NCBI GenBank assembly: GCA_003512955.1
Contig: DOTG01000041.1
Coordinates: 310,001 to 374,000, forward strand
Source of the DNA: Marinilabiliales bacterium
GTDB taxonomy: Bacteria > Bacteroidota > Bacteroidia > Bacteroidales > SZUA-534
Length of the DNA: 64,000 nt
Direction: 5' to 3'
Below are positions 53,159 through 63,641 of this stretch, piece by piece (the stretch's first letter is position 1; every line of letters begins with the position of its first letter). Both the position numbers and the translations under genes were made by a program. The notes beneath the pieces are model-generated. The model was given only the letters and a program-made list of their open reading frames with translations. It ran no database searches and had not been told where the DNA came from.

Positions 53159-53248
53159 ACCCGAAGGGAGAGGGGGAAAATGCAATATTTATCCGCCAAT
53201 ATAAACATAACACGGCACTAGTTATTTAGCGGATTAACAGAATAACAA

Positions 53249-56200
53249 CTATAGTGGAATACTGATATGTACCAAAAGTCCTTCATTGGGGTTTGAACTG
53301 GGTATAAATTTTCCATTTAAAGTCCGTATCCGGTTCATCATGTTTGCTAATCCATGCCCCTTCTGTAATTTTAAAGCTTTAGCTATATCAAGTCCTATTC
53401 CATCATCCTTATAATAGACCATAATCCGGTCATCCCTTTTTTCCAGATGGATAATCAGATTATTGGCCTTGGCATATTTTAGGGTGTTGTTCAATAGTTC
53501 GGTAATTACTCTATAAAGAGCCACTTCGATACTGTTTTCGAACCTCTCGTTACTCATATTGCTGGTAATATTGACAATTAAATTGGTTTGCTGAGGTATT
53601 TGATCAACAAACCAGTGTAAAGCTTTGATGAGTCCAAAATCGTGAAGAATATGCGGGCTTAAATTGTTTGATATTTCCCGTAAGGTATGAAAGGCATTTT
53701 TTAAAGTGTAAAGACCTTTTTCTAAAACAAACTCTTTGTTTTCATCCTCATCGGCCAGCCACTGAAAATACATCTGAACATTCGATAAAATAGGGCCTAA
53801 CCCATCGTGTAATTCTTGGGCAAACCTTTCCTTATCCTGTTCTTCTGTTTTGATGATGGCTTGAAGGATCATCTTTTCGGTTTGTTTGCGCTCACTTAAA
53901 TCGCGGAATGCAACCACCCGCATTGTTTTATTTTGCTGTTTAAAATTCCGGGCTTCAATTTCAACAGATACAAGTGTTCCATCTTTTTTGAGTAATACAT
54001 TTTCATAGGGTTCGGTATATTCCTGTTTCATTTTTGTTAAAACTAAGGAATGATATTCCAGAGGAAATACTGTTTTCAAAAGATTTTTACCGACCAATTC
54101 TTCTTGCGAGGAATACCCGGTCAATTTCAGGAAAGATTTATTTACGTCCAGGATTTTTCCATTTTGGTGGATCACAATTCCTTCGAATGTGAGATTTGAG
54201 AGCAACGAATATCTTTTTTCGTTATAAATAGCCTTCTCCTTCGATATAATTAATTGTTCTTCAATGTATTTTTGTTCAGTGATGTCGTCAAAGGTTACCA
54301 GAACTAAGTTTTCGGTATTCCACCGTATGGAATTTGTTGAAATCAGGAAATATTTTTTTTCTGGATGGCCATTTTCAATGGACTGCAGTTCTACTTTTCT
54401 TTTTAAAACAGGTTGTCCTGTTGAAAGTGTAAACTCATAGATATCCAATATTTCGCAATTTGAACAGTGTCCGTTTCTTGTTTTTCTATCCAGATTTTTA
54501 CAAAGTGAAGCACAATTCAAAACGTACCCCAATTTTTCACTATTTTCGATGGGGAAATTTTTTTTAATAAGATCACTGTTTTTAAGATTGGTTTTAACAA
54601 CTCTCTGGTTTGCATCCAGTATGGCAATAATATATGGGGCACTTTCAAAAACCGTGTTTAAAAGCTGTTCATTGTCCATTATCATCTGTTCCAGCTTCTT
54701 CCGGGCGGTAATATCCCTCACAATCGTAAGAATGTGTTTTATCCCATTCAGTTCAATGGTTTTGGCTGATACCAGGCCATACATCAGAAGGCCATCTTTC
54801 CTTACAAACCGTGCCTCAAAGTTGTTTATTTCGCCTAATCGGTCAAGTTCGCTATAAAGAATTTTTCTTTCATCCAACTCTTTCCACAATCCTAATTCCA
54901 TGACAGTTTTTCCTAAAACATCTTCAATGGCATATTGGGTGGTATTTACAAAGCCATCGTTCACATCCACCAACTTGCCTTGGTAGTCGGTAATAATAAT
55001 TGCATCGGGGCTAGTTTTAAATGCGGCTTTGTATTTCGATTCACTTTCAATCAATCGTTTCTCAGATTGTTCGCGCTCTGAAATATCTCTAAATATGCCC
55101 ATTATCAATACTTGACCATTCAGCGTAACCGCCGATGATTTTATTTCTACAGGGATTTCCTTTAACGATTTTGTTTTCAAAGACAATGGAGTAAGTGGAA
55201 TCATTTGGTTTAAAAGAATTCTATTTGTATGGTATTTGAATAATTCTGATGCTGTCTGGTTATTTGCATCAGGATGCAATTGGGATTGATGTAACCCGAT
55301 TATTTCATTCACTTCCATTTCCATAAGTTTACCGGCAGTTTCATTGGCATCCACAATCAAACCCGTTTCAATATTGGCAATAAAAATGGCATCGGAGGAT
55401 TTATTAAAGAACTGCCGGAATTTTGCTTCACTTTCAGCCAATTCCTGTTGCACCTTTTTTCGTTCGGTAATGTCGCGTACCACTGCTACAATTACCTCTT
55501 GGTTATTTATTTTTTCAATAGAGGCATTAATTTCAACTGCAAGCTCAGCACCGTCTTTTGTTTTGTTAACAGTTTCGAAAATTACATGGCCTCCCGTTAA
55601 TAATTCTTTGCTGAAAGAGGGGATTCCCATTCTTTCAATTTCCGGATCAACTGTAATATCAGCGATGGTCAATTGCAGAAATTCTTCCCTCGTATAGCCA
55701 TATTTTTTACAGGCGACCTCGTTTACCTCAAGAATCTTCCCGTATCCTGTTTCCAGAATTGGATGAACAAATATGGCATCGTTGATAGATTTAAAGATGG
55801 TTGAGAATTTGAGTTCGCTTGCTTTTAAAGCCTCCTGAGCCAAAACCTGTTCGGTAATGTCCTGAATAGTGCCAAACAGTTCCAGCAAGTTACCATTGTC
55901 ATCGAAACTAAGGTCACCCATTCCATGTACCCATTTGTCTGTTTTAGTATCGATGGACTTTATTTTGTACACTTTGTCGAAGCGTTGTTTTTGGCCAATT
56001 ACCCAGTTGGCTAAATAATCGGCCATAATGTTTTGAAATTCCGGATGCACTACCTGTATCCAACCTTTGGCAGTTCTTGAAAACTCTTTCCCGATACCAA
56101 ATACCTGATCCAGGCTTTCAGAACTTGTCCAAATATCGGTTTGAAAATTAAAGGTATAATGCCCGATTTTCGTGACCCTTTGCGCCTGTTTCAGCATCTG

Positions 56201-56677
56201 TTCACTGTTCGACAGGGCTTTTGAATAAGTTATCAGGTCCTGGTTCCTTATTTCAAGTTCCCGGTTTTTTTCTTCGAGGTTTTTAATTAAGATTTGATTC
56301 TGTTTTTTTAAGTCGTAAGTTTTGATGGCCATTTTTATGGCATGTTCCAATTCTGTTTTGTCCCAGGGCTTGATAACAAACCGGAAAATGTCGCCATGGT
56401 TAATCGTTTCGATAACTAAATCTGTTTCAACAAAACCAGTTAAGATTATAAAAACCTGGTCGGGGTAGGAGGAACGTATCCGTTTAAAAAAGTTCAACCC
56501 GTTTTCGCCAGGCATCCGCTGGTCAGAAATGATTACTTTAATTTCATGATGTGCCAGAATATCTTCGGACTGTGCTGTAGATAGAGCCGTAAATATTTCA
56601 AAATCTTTACCAAAAACGGCACTAAATCCTGTAAGATTAAAGTTTTCGTCATCTATGTACAAGATGGCATCTTTCAT
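53249..56677 (-). CDS. Receiver-multi-PAS histidine kinase (HisKA_3 type)
   Basis: 1142 residues, cytosolic. N-terminal receiver (1-125, phospho-acceptor Asp52 in SDQRMP), a short coil (130-165), about six PAS domains (roughly 165-275, 285-405, 410-530, 535-655, 660-785, 790-915), then a HisKA_3 dimer/phospho-acceptor with His957 (QELHDGLGP) and a HATPase domain (about 1030-1140, ending GLANMMNRIRTLNGK). The fifth PAS has CASLC and GHCSNC, four Cys that may bind a metal or cluster. The receiver at the N-terminus suggests input from another kinase. No NarL-type response regulator lies next to it. Confidence 0.93.
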   Translation of the reverse strand: MKDAILYIDDENFNLTGFSAVFGKDFEIFTALSTAQSEDILAHHEIKVIISDQRMPGENGLNFFKRIRSSYPDQVFIILTGFVETDLVIETINHGDIFRFVIKPWDKTELEHAIKMAIKTYDLKKQNQILIKNLEEKNRELEIRNQDLITYSKALSNSEQMLKQAQRVTKIGHYTFNFQTDIWTSSESLDQVFGIGKEFSRTAKGWIQVVHPEFQNIMADYLANWVIGQKQRFDKVYKIKSIDTKTDKWVHGMGDLSFDDNGNLLELFGTIQDITEQVLAQEALKASELKFSTIFKSINDAIFVHPILETGYGKILEVNEVACKKYGYTREEFLQLTIADITVDPEIERMGIPSFSKELLTGGHVIFETVNKTKDGAELAVEINASIEKINNQEVIVAVVRDITERKKVQQELAESEAKFRQFFNKSSDAIFIANIETGLIVDANETAGKLMEMEVNEIIGLHQSQLHPDANNQTASELFKYHTNRILLNQMIPLTPLSLKTKSLKEIPVEIKSSAVTLNGQVLIMGIFRDISEREQSEKRLIESESKYKAAFKTSPDAIIITDYQGKLVDVNDGFVNTTQYAIEDVLGKTVMELGLWKELDERKILYSELDRLGEINNFEARFVRKDGLLMYGLVSAKTIELNGIKHILTIVRDITARKKLEQMIMDNEQLLNTVFESAPYIIAILDANQRVVKTNLKNSDLIKKNFPIENSEKLGYVLNCASLCKNLDRKTRNGHCSNCEILDIYEFTLSTGQPVLKRKVELQSIENGHPEKKYFLISTNSIRWNTENLVLVTFDDITEQKYIEEQLIISKEKAIYNEKRYSLLSNLTFEGIVIHQNGKILDVNKSFLKLTGYSSQEELVGKNLLKTVFPLEYHSLVLTKMKQEYTEPYENVLLKKDGTLVSVEIEARNFKQQNKTMRVVAFRDLSERKQTEKMILQAIIKTEEQDKERFAQELHDGLGPILSNVQMYFQWLADEDENKEFVLEKGLYTLKNAFHTLREISNNLSPHILHDFGLIKALHWFVDQIPQQTNLIVNITSNMSNERFENSIEVALYRVITELLNNTLKYAKANNLIIHLEKRDDRIMVYYKDDGIGLDIAKALKLQKGHGLANMMNRIRTLNGKFIPSSNPNEGLLVHISIPL

Positions 56678-56829
56678 GGTTATATGTTATGGTGCTGTCT
56701 AGGATTATCTTAACCAAATTAAGCATAATTTCTTAGATAAGCGTCAACCATCCCCCCTAATTTTATTGTTGCTAACGAGGAGAGCCAATTTTGTTAAAAA
56801 TTTGATTTTAGGTCCAATGAATTTTCTTA

Positions 56830-56862
56830 GTGGTTCCTTTGTGTTCTGAGTGTCTTAGTCGT
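56830..56862. repeat. Degenerate TTAGTGTCTTTGTG-type repeat
   Basis: The tract TTAGTGGTTCCTTTGTGTTCTGAGTGTCTTAG has an internal period of about 10 bp. Similar words are common in Bacteroidota intergenic DNA. No function evident. Confidence 0.4.
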
Positions 56863-56897
56863 AAAAAAAACCTGAAATATTTCAAAAAAACCAGGTT
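56862..56897 (-). terminator. Terminator of the SpoIIE phosphatase gene
   Basis: On the minus strand, a 6-bp stem (AACCTG with CAGGTT) around a 17-nt loop, followed by eight T. Confidence 0.6.
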
Positions 56898-56952
56898 AAA
56901 GACTCCGGATAGTTATAAATTTTTTTCAGCAATTTCATAGATGAAAAATGGA

Positions 56953-58320
56953 TCAAACCCGAAATCCCATAATCAATATATCATCCGTTTGTTCATTGGT
57001 GTCTTTCCAGCTTTTAAAGGTTTTTTTTATAATTTGGCATTGCTCGTCAAGCAGTAAATGGGAATTATCGAGCAATAGTTTTTTAAAATTTGATAAAAAG
57101 AATTTTCTGTTTTCTTCGGCTCCAAACTGGTCAGAAAATCCATCGGTGAAGAGGTAGATAATATCACCGATATACAGGTGGATGTTTTGATTCAGAAACG
57201 GCTTTCCATCAAAATAATGTACACCAATGGGCATCCGGTTGGGTTTTAATTCAATCATCTCATCGGACCGGACAATGTAAAGTGGACGGTTGGCTCCGGC
57301 ATACTGCAAAATATTATTGTTTTTATCCACGATGCAGATGGCCATATCCATTCCATCGCGGTTTTCAACGGAACGTCGCCCTTGTTGCAAGGCACTCTTA
57401 ATTTTTATCCGTAGTTGGTCGAGGATTTCACCGGCTGATAAATCGGGAAACTGGAGAATAATATCGTTAATGGAGGCTAATCCCAGGATGGTGATTAACG
57501 CACCAGGAACTCCATGGCCCGTGCAGTCGGCAACTCCACAGATAATTTTTTCTTTGTTGGCGCCGTATTCTTTAAAAAAATAGAAATCGCCACTGACCAC
57601 ATCCTTTGGCTGCCAATAGATAAACGACTGAGGAAAATGTAATTTGAATGAATCGGTATGTTGAAGCATCCCTTGTTGAATCTCTTTCGCGTATTGAATA
57701 CTGTCGGTAATATGTTTATGTTGTAATTCCAATTCCTGTTTCTGCTTTTCGACCTGCGTTTTCTCATTTTCAAAGTTCATGCGTAACGCGCTAAATATTA
57801 ATGCCGAAAACAGTACCACGTATGTGAATGTAAAAAGTAAATCGGCATTTTTTATTGCCACACTGGGATAGGGGTACACAAATTGCGGTGCCGCATAATA
57901 AATTGCATACAGAACTATCAGGTTGATAATAATTAGCGCGCTTATAACCAAGTGTTTTTTCCGGTTGGTTATACTTAAAAAGATGACAAAAGCTAAAATA
58001 TATAAATAGTTAATTGAACCATTAGGCCCCTCGTTCAATAACCAGGAACCGCTTAAGATGAATAATGCAGCAAAAATATATGTCCAGACAAAGAACTGCC
58101 GTAAGATTCTGGAATTGACATAAATATATACCAGGAAGACAGAACCGATACCAATAATAACTTGTAAAACTTGAGGGAGATCCAGATTGGCATTGATGAT
58201 TAAACTGATACCTGAAACAATAATGGAGATAAACACCGCGATATTGAACAGCCGTTTTTCAACATCGAATTTTAAGGGGCTTCCGGCAATTAATTGTTCA
58301 AAACTGACTAGAAATTTCAT
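56953..58320 (-). CDS. Membrane SpoIIE-type PP2C phosphatase
   Basis: About 455 residues. N-terminal six-helix membrane region (about 25-185), a coiled coil (about 190-215) and a SpoIIE/PP2C phosphatase domain (about 225-455). Metal-binding residues are visible in VSGDFYFF, CGVADCTGHGVPGA and FTDGFSDQFG. Such proteins dephosphorylate anti-anti-sigma factors or other STAS proteins; no partner is encoded nearby. ATG at 58320 or 58326 (MIMKF) are equally good. It lies 275 bp upstream of the PAS kinase on the same strand; any link is inferred. Confidence 0.92.
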   Translation of the reverse strand: MKFLVSFEQLIAGSPLKFDVEKRLFNIAVFISIIVSGISLIINANLDLPQVLQVIIGIGSVFLVYIYVNSRILRQFFVWTYIFAALFILSGSWLLNEGPNGSINYLYILAFVIFLSITNRKKHLVISALIIINLIVLYAIYYAAPQFVYPYPSVAIKNADLLFTFTYVVLFSALIFSALRMNFENEKTQVEKQKQELELQHKHITDSIQYAKEIQQGMLQHTDSFKLHFPQSFIYWQPKDVVSGDFYFFKEYGANKEKIICGVADCTGHGVPGALITILGLASINDIILQFPDLSAGEILDQLRIKIKSALQQGRRSVENRDGMDMAICIVDKNNNILQYAGANRPLYIVRSDEMIELKPNRMPIGVHYFDGKPFLNQNIHLYIGDIIYLFTDGFSDQFGAEENRKFFLSNFKKLLLDNSHLLLDEQCQIIKKTFKSWKDTNEQTDDILIMGFRV

Positions 58321-58473
58321 GATCATAAACTCACTTCTACTAATTACCAGCTTAATATACTGAATTGAAAATCAATTTAACATTTCTTTCGAAAACGTGA
58401 AGATGAAATTACTCATTTTATTCTAAAAACTGTAATTTCGGTATTTAAAATGAATCACCTAAAACATTTAATT

Positions 58474-60078
58474 ATGTCAAGTTTCAAATACCAAAAACCA
58501 TTTCCCATTGAGAAAGACACTACCCTTTACAAGTTACTGACAAAGGACTTTGTGTCGGTGGTGGAGTTTGAAGGAAGGAAAATCCTGAAAGTCGATCCTA
58601 TGGGATTAGAACTTTTGGCCAAAGAAGCAGTAACCGATGTTTCTTTTTATTTGCGGCCTGCCCATTTAACCAAACTGGCTCAAATATTGAATGATTCCGA
58701 AGCATCCGATAATGATAAGTTTGTAGCCCATACCATGTTATTGAACCAGGTAATAGCGGCTGAAGGAGAACTACCTACCTGCCAGGATACCGGAACAGCC
58801 ATTGTGATTGGTAAAAAAGGGGAGGATGTTTGGACCGGCGGCCATGATGCCGAACATCTGTCAAAAGGGATTTTTGAGACCTATCAGGAAAAAAACCTCC
58901 GTTATTCGCAGGTCGTCCCCTTGACCATGTTCGACGAAAAGAATACAGGCAACAACCTTCCGGCACAGATTGATATTTATTCCGGAGCAGGAAACACGTA
59001 TGAATTTTTATTTATCACCAAAGGTGGCGGTTCAGCAAACAAAACCTATTTGTATCAGCAAACCAAATCATTGCTTACCGAAGAAAACCTGACCAAATTT
59101 GTAAAAGAAAAGATCAAAGACCTGGGGACTTCGGCCTGCCCTCCCTACCATTTGGCATTGGTTATTGGGGGAACCTCGGCTGAAGCCACGTTAGCCACTG
59201 TTAAAAAAGCCTCCGCTGGCTATTATGATCACCTTCCTACCCAGGGAAATGAAGGTGGACAAGCCTTCCGTGATTTGGAATGGGAGGCCAAAGTGCAGAA
59301 GATTTGTGAAGAAAGTACCATTGGTGCCCAGTTTGGAGGCAAATATTTTGTTCACGATGTACGGGTCATCCGGTTGCCCCGCCATGCAGCGTCGTGCCCG
59401 GTTGGGCTGGGAGTGAGCTGTAGTGCCGATCGTAACATCAAAGCTAAAATTACTCCCGAAGGGATATTTTTAGAAGCTTTGGAAAAAGACCCCAAAAAAT
59501 ACCTTCCTAAACAGGCTCCTCATTTGGCTCCATCGGTCGATATAAATTTGGATCAACCCATGGCAGATATATTGAGGGAACTTTCGAAATACCCGATTAA
59601 AACACGGCTCAATTTAAACGGGACATTGATTGTAGCCCGCGATATAGCCCATGCCCAGCTTAAAGAACTGCTTGATTCGGGCAAACCTCTGCCTGACTAT
59701 TTTAAGAACCACCCCGTATATTATGCCGGGCCGGCCAAAACCCCTAAAGGGATGGCAAGCGGAAGTTTTGGCCCTACTACCGCCGGGCGGATGGATGTGT
59801 ATGTGGATTTGTTCCAGAAACACGGCGGAAGCATGGTAATGTTGGCCAAAGGAAACCGGAGCAGGCAGGTTACCGATGCCTGCAAAAATAATGGAGGATT
59901 TTATTTGGGGTCTATTGGCGGGCCTGCTGCCATTTTGGCCAAAGACAGCATTAAATCGTCGGAGGTGATTGATTTCCCTGAATTGGGAATGGAAGCTATC
60001 CGTAAAATTACCGTTGAAAATTTCCCCGCTTTCATTATCGTGGATGATAAGGGGAATGATTTTTTTGAAAAATTGTAA
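58474..60078 (+). CDS. Class I fumarate hydratase, iron-sulphur type
   Basis: Interconverts fumarate and malate in the citric acid cycle or the reductive branch. About 534 residues, single-chain class I. Cluster-binding Cys candidates are in CQDTGTA and CPVGLGVSCSAD; the C-terminal half has GPTTAGRMD, the fumarase beta region. The frame opens at ATG 58450, but MSSFKYQKPF at 58474 is the usual start. A good terminator is shared with the convergent gene. Oxygen-sensitive family, so an anaerobic or microaerobic lifestyle fits. Confidence 0.95.
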   Translation: MSSFKYQKPFPIEKDTTLYKLLTKDFVSVVEFEGRKILKVDPMGLELLAKEAVTDVSFYLRPAHLTKLAQILNDSEASDNDKFVAHTMLLNQVIAAEGELPTCQDTGTAIVIGKKGEDVWTGGHDAEHLSKGIFETYQEKNLRYSQVVPLTMFDEKNTGNNLPAQIDIYSGAGNTYEFLFITKGGGSANKTYLYQQTKSLLTEENLTKFVKEKIKDLGTSACPPYHLALVIGGTSAEATLATVKKASAGYYDHLPTQGNEGGQAFRDLEWEAKVQKICEESTIGAQFGGKYFVHDVRVIRLPRHAASCPVGLGVSCSADRNIKAKITPEGIFLEALEKDPKKYLPKQAPHLAPSVDINLDQPMADILRELSKYPIKTRLNLNGTLIVARDIAHAQLKELLDSGKPLPDYFKNHPVYYAGPAKTPKGMASGSFGPTTAGRMDVYVDLFQKHGGSMVMLAKGNRSRQVTDACKNNGGFYLGSIGGPAAILAKDSIKSSEVIDFPELGMEAIRKITVENFPAFIIVDDKGNDFFEKL

Positions 60079-60095
60079 TAATTTGCAAATAAGTT

Positions 60096-60130
60096 AAAGG
60101 CTGATTTGGTAATTCAAATCAGCCTTTTTT
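60096..60130. terminator. Bidirectional terminator between fumarase and the T9SS gene
   Basis: A 13-bp perfect stem (AAAGGCTGATTTG with CAAATCAGCCTTT), 6-nt loop, with T-tracts at both ends. Confidence 0.9.
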
Positions 60131-61562
60131 AGTGCTGAACAATTAATTTTTTTGTGTAATCAATATAATCAGTTTTAATGTGAATTAGATATATTCCATT
60201 TGAAACACCAAACAGGGGCAATGTTTTTTCTTCATTTAATTTTACCTTTTTTATTAATTTACCGTCCATTCCAAATATTTGGATGTCAATACTTTTATCT
60301 TTAGTACCTATAAAAGTAATATTTTCAGAGGCTGGATTGGGGTAAAAAATTGTTTCAGTTTCTTTTTTATCGATGGAACCGGTCATAAAACCATCGGAAA
60401 ATACTGTTCCAGATGTTATTCCATCTTTAATGTACCTAATCATGCTCCAACTGTAAGTTACTTCAAAATGAAATAGTTCTTTGTGAACCAAACCTAATCC
60501 TTGTTGATATTTCCAATACCAAACAGATGGGTATTCATCGGTTTGACCTGATAAATAAAAAATCCCAGAATCATTTTTAATATAGGGTCCGTTTTCAGGG
60601 GAATAAAACCCAATGACTTTTGATAATTTATTATTATTATAGGTAACTGATGGAAAACTGTAACATGTATAAGGCTCCATTTCAGGTTGCTCTGTAAATA
60701 TTTCTTCAAAAGTATATGGGTAAATAATTGTCTTTTGGAAAGGATATTGATTGACTAAATGATTCGGAAGGTTGGCAATTACCTTTGTAAACTGCGTATG
60801 AGTACATTCTCCAACATAAGGGAAATAAATAGGTCGAAATTTTTCATCAATGGTAAGGATTAATGTGTCACGTTTCTTTATAACATCCTTTAAAGTCCAT
60901 TTATAAAGTCCACCACTTAAATCTGCTTCAGGATAAAATGAACCCTCATCATATTGAAACACGTCTCCCACATGAAAATCAAAGATTTCATCAAACCCAA
61001 GAAGGCATTTTCCTAATTTTGCTTTTTCAAGTCCAGATAAAGTAAACTCAAAGTAATTGAGGATACCAAAGTTTTTTGAAAGCTTGATTTTGGTTTTGTT
61101 ATTAATGGAAATGGTCATTACCGAATCCATTAGTTCAAAAATGGTTTCAGAGGTTCTTGATTCAACCTTTGCTAATTGAGTTTTGTTTTCATCGAACCAC
61201 CAGCTATCGCCAACGGTACCAGTAACTTGAATGAAGAAGGTTTGGGGATTTTGGAAGGTTGATAAACCTGAAATAGATTTCCTCCATTCCCGTTGTAAAA
61301 ATCCGGGTTGGTTATCCTGATAGGATCCTTCATTGGAGCAGGTATCGCAGGGCAGGAAAAAACGGTTAAAATAAAAAACCGAATCGGAATTGGCCGTTTT
61401 TACCGAATCAATAAAAAGGGTGTATAATGGAATTGTATCGCCGGTTTTCTGATAATGGTAGCGTTCATCAATTTGTAGTAAGTTCCAGTTTTGAGCGTTT
61501 ATATTTGGTTAGCAGAGTAATAAAATTAAAAACAATAGTATAAAAAAATGATAGTTCTTCAT
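60129..61562 (-). pseudogene. T9SS cargo protein gene with a stop codon in its signal peptide
   Basis: The frame from ATG 61562 reads MKNYHFFILLFLILLLC, then TAA at 61509-61511 (codon 18), then PNINAQ and an uninterrupted open frame to the stop at 60129. Without the stop it would be a 477-residue secreted protein whose signal peptide ends at NAQ. The C-terminus is a type IX sorting domain (about the last 75 residues), with FYPNPASENITF, GMDGKLIKKV and KKLIVQH. The central part is beta-rich with a CDTC. An internal ATG at 61130 would give only 333 residues without any export signal. So this is a disrupted gene or carries a sequence error. Confidence 0.8.
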
Positions 61563-62052
61563 GAGTTAAGATTAAAAAATCAGCTAATAAATTTACGGGA
61601 AAATTGTTTAAAACCAATGTTCAACGATAATTTGTTCGTACAATTCTCAAGCAGTTTACACCACAGATTTTTGGGATATTCTTACTTTTTGTAATTAAAC
61701 CGGAACTAAAAATTTAAAGAGTTATGCGCATGTTAATATTTTTTGTGCAAAAAATTCCGATATTCCAATGATGATTTTATAATTCTAACTATCAGTGTAA
61801 TATCCTTGAAATAACCTATCACTGGAGAGAATAAAAACCATCTTTATTGTTTAATTGAGAGGGCAACTATTGGTAAATCCAATGTTTTTTATTCACTTTG
61901 CACCCTGATCTTTGTCATGTTAAAGTATGTTGAATAAAACAAAACATGTAAAGTCAAAGGGTTAGTGAAATTAAACTCTCAAAAAGGGAAACATTTAAAA
62001 ACAATCATGGGTAGGCGTTCGTTTTAGGTGACGCATCTCAAAAAGATTACGT
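61563..62052. other. 490-bp gene-free region upstream of the carboxylase genes
   Basis: No open frame looks real on either strand and I see no RNA gene. It contains a loosely paired CATGTT/AACATG (61916-61947), too weak to assign, and AT-rich DNA. It must hold the carboxylase promoter, but no clear -33/-7 pair was found. Confidence 0.4.
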
Positions 62053-63609
62053 ATGGATACAAACGGAAAACTTTTCAGAAAATTTCTTGAGCGCGAGGAA
62101 AAAATCAACAACCAATTCAGCATTGAAAACGCGAAAAAACAACATAGTAAAGGTAAACTATCAGCTGTTGAGCGAATTGAGCTCCTTTTTGATAAAGATA
62201 CTTTCGAAGAAATTGATGCCTTTGTAATTCCGGCCCCTTTAACAACCAGTTTTGGTAAAATAACTGAAGCCTATGGTGATGGAGTTATCGTGGGCTATGG
62301 GAAAGTTTCAGGTCGGTTGGTATTTGCATACGCTCAGGACTTTACAGTGATGGGTGGTTCTTTGGGTTCGGTCCATGCTCAAAAAATCAATAAAATTCAG
62401 CAAATGGCACTGAAAATGGGTGCACCTATTGTAGGGCTGATTGACTCCGGGGGGGCCCGTATTCAGGAAGGTATCGCGAGTTTAGCCGGGTACGCCATGA
62501 TTTTTAAACACAACGTACACGCATCAGGTGTTATTCCTCAGATTTCGGTTATTATGGGGCCTGCCGCCGGTGGGGCTGTTTATTCTCCCGCATTGACTGA
62601 TTTTGTCTTTATGACTAACAAAACCAGTTACATGTTCGTTACCGGACCCAACGTGGTGAAAGAGGTGTTGAACGAAGAGGTAACCAACGACGAATTAGGT
62701 GGTGCTGAGGTACATTCGAAAAAAAGCGGGGTTTCCCAAATGATGTACGAAGACGAAGAACATACCATCCAAGGTGTCCGGAAGCTATTAACTTATATCC
62801 CATCAAACAATGTGGTAAATCCTCCGGTGGTGTTAAATCCAGAGGAAACACCTGATTATAATGAGAGACTCCGTGATGTGGTTCCCGACGATCCGAACAA
62901 ACCTTACGATGTTAAGGAGGTTATCAACCTTTTGATGGATGTGGATAGTTTTTTCGAAATCAGTGAAAACTACGCGCAGAATATTGTTGTTGGGTTTGGT
63001 CGGTTAAAAGGGCAAACCATTGGTATTGTGGCTAACCAACCCAAAGTTTTGGCTGGGACCATTGATATAAATTCATCGATAAAAGCAGCCCGTTTTATTC
63101 GCTTTTGCGATGCATTCAACATCCCTATTTTAACATTGGAAGATGTTCCGGGATTCTTGCCTGGCGTAGATCAGGAGCACATGGGAATTATCCGTCACGG
63201 GGCTAAAATGTTGTATGCTTATACCGAGGCTACTGTACCAAAAATTACGGTTATCATGCGTAAATCGTATGGTGGAGCGTATATTGTGATGAACAGTAAA
63301 AATATTGGCGGCGACTTTAATTATGCATGGCCAACTGCCGAAATTGCTGTGATGGGACCCGATGGGGCTGTAGCTGTGCTTTACCGTCGTGAATTGGAAA
63401 GTTCCGAAGATCCGGATGCACTGAAAAAGGAATTGATAAAAACCTACCGTGACGAAATTGCCAATCCATATATTGCTGATGAAAAGGGATATATTGACGA
63501 AGTAATTGACCCGGCAGTGACCCGGAAAAAGTTGATTGTGTCCTTTGAAGCCTTGCAGAACAAGCATGTGGCACGTCCTGCCAAGAAACACGGTAACATT
63601 CCATTGTAA
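62053..63609 (+). CDS. Acyl-CoA carboxylase carboxyltransferase subunit (propionyl-CoA type)
   Basis: 518 residues, biotin-dependent carboxyltransferase. It transfers carboxyl from biotin to acyl-CoA, probably propionyl-CoA to methylmalonyl-CoA. Both crotonase-like halves are present: GSLGSVHAQKI and SGGARIQEG in the N-half, GIVANQPKVLAG and MRKSYGGAY in the C-half. It is followed after 32 bp by a biotin carboxylase gene, so together they form a carboxylase operon that continues past the window. In Bacteroidota such operons usually feed succinate-propionate metabolism or branched-chain degradation. Confidence 0.95.
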   Translation: MDTNGKLFRKFLEREEKINNQFSIENAKKQHSKGKLSAVERIELLFDKDTFEEIDAFVIPAPLTTSFGKITEAYGDGVIVGYGKVSGRLVFAYAQDFTVMGGSLGSVHAQKINKIQQMALKMGAPIVGLIDSGGARIQEGIASLAGYAMIFKHNVHASGVIPQISVIMGPAAGGAVYSPALTDFVFMTNKTSYMFVTGPNVVKEVLNEEVTNDELGGAEVHSKKSGVSQMMYEDEEHTIQGVRKLLTYIPSNNVVNPPVVLNPEETPDYNERLRDVVPDDPNKPYDVKEVINLLMDVDSFFEISENYAQNIVVGFGRLKGQTIGIVANQPKVLAGTIDINSSIKAARFIRFCDAFNIPILTLEDVPGFLPGVDQEHMGIIRHGAKMLYAYTEATVPKITVIMRKSYGGAYIVMNSKNIGGDFNYAWPTAEIAVMGPDGAVAVLYRRELESSEDPDALKKELIKTYRDEIANPYIADEKGYIDEVIDPAVTRKKLIVSFEALQNKHVARPAKKHGNIPL

Positions 63610-63641
63610 AAGCAACGTATTTAAAACCAATAAAGAAACAC

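Noticed and set aside
60129..61130. Intact 333-residue T9SS protein starting at ATG 61130
   Set aside because: It lacks a signal peptide, and the same frame upstream encodes about 144 more residues plus a signal peptide broken by one stop.
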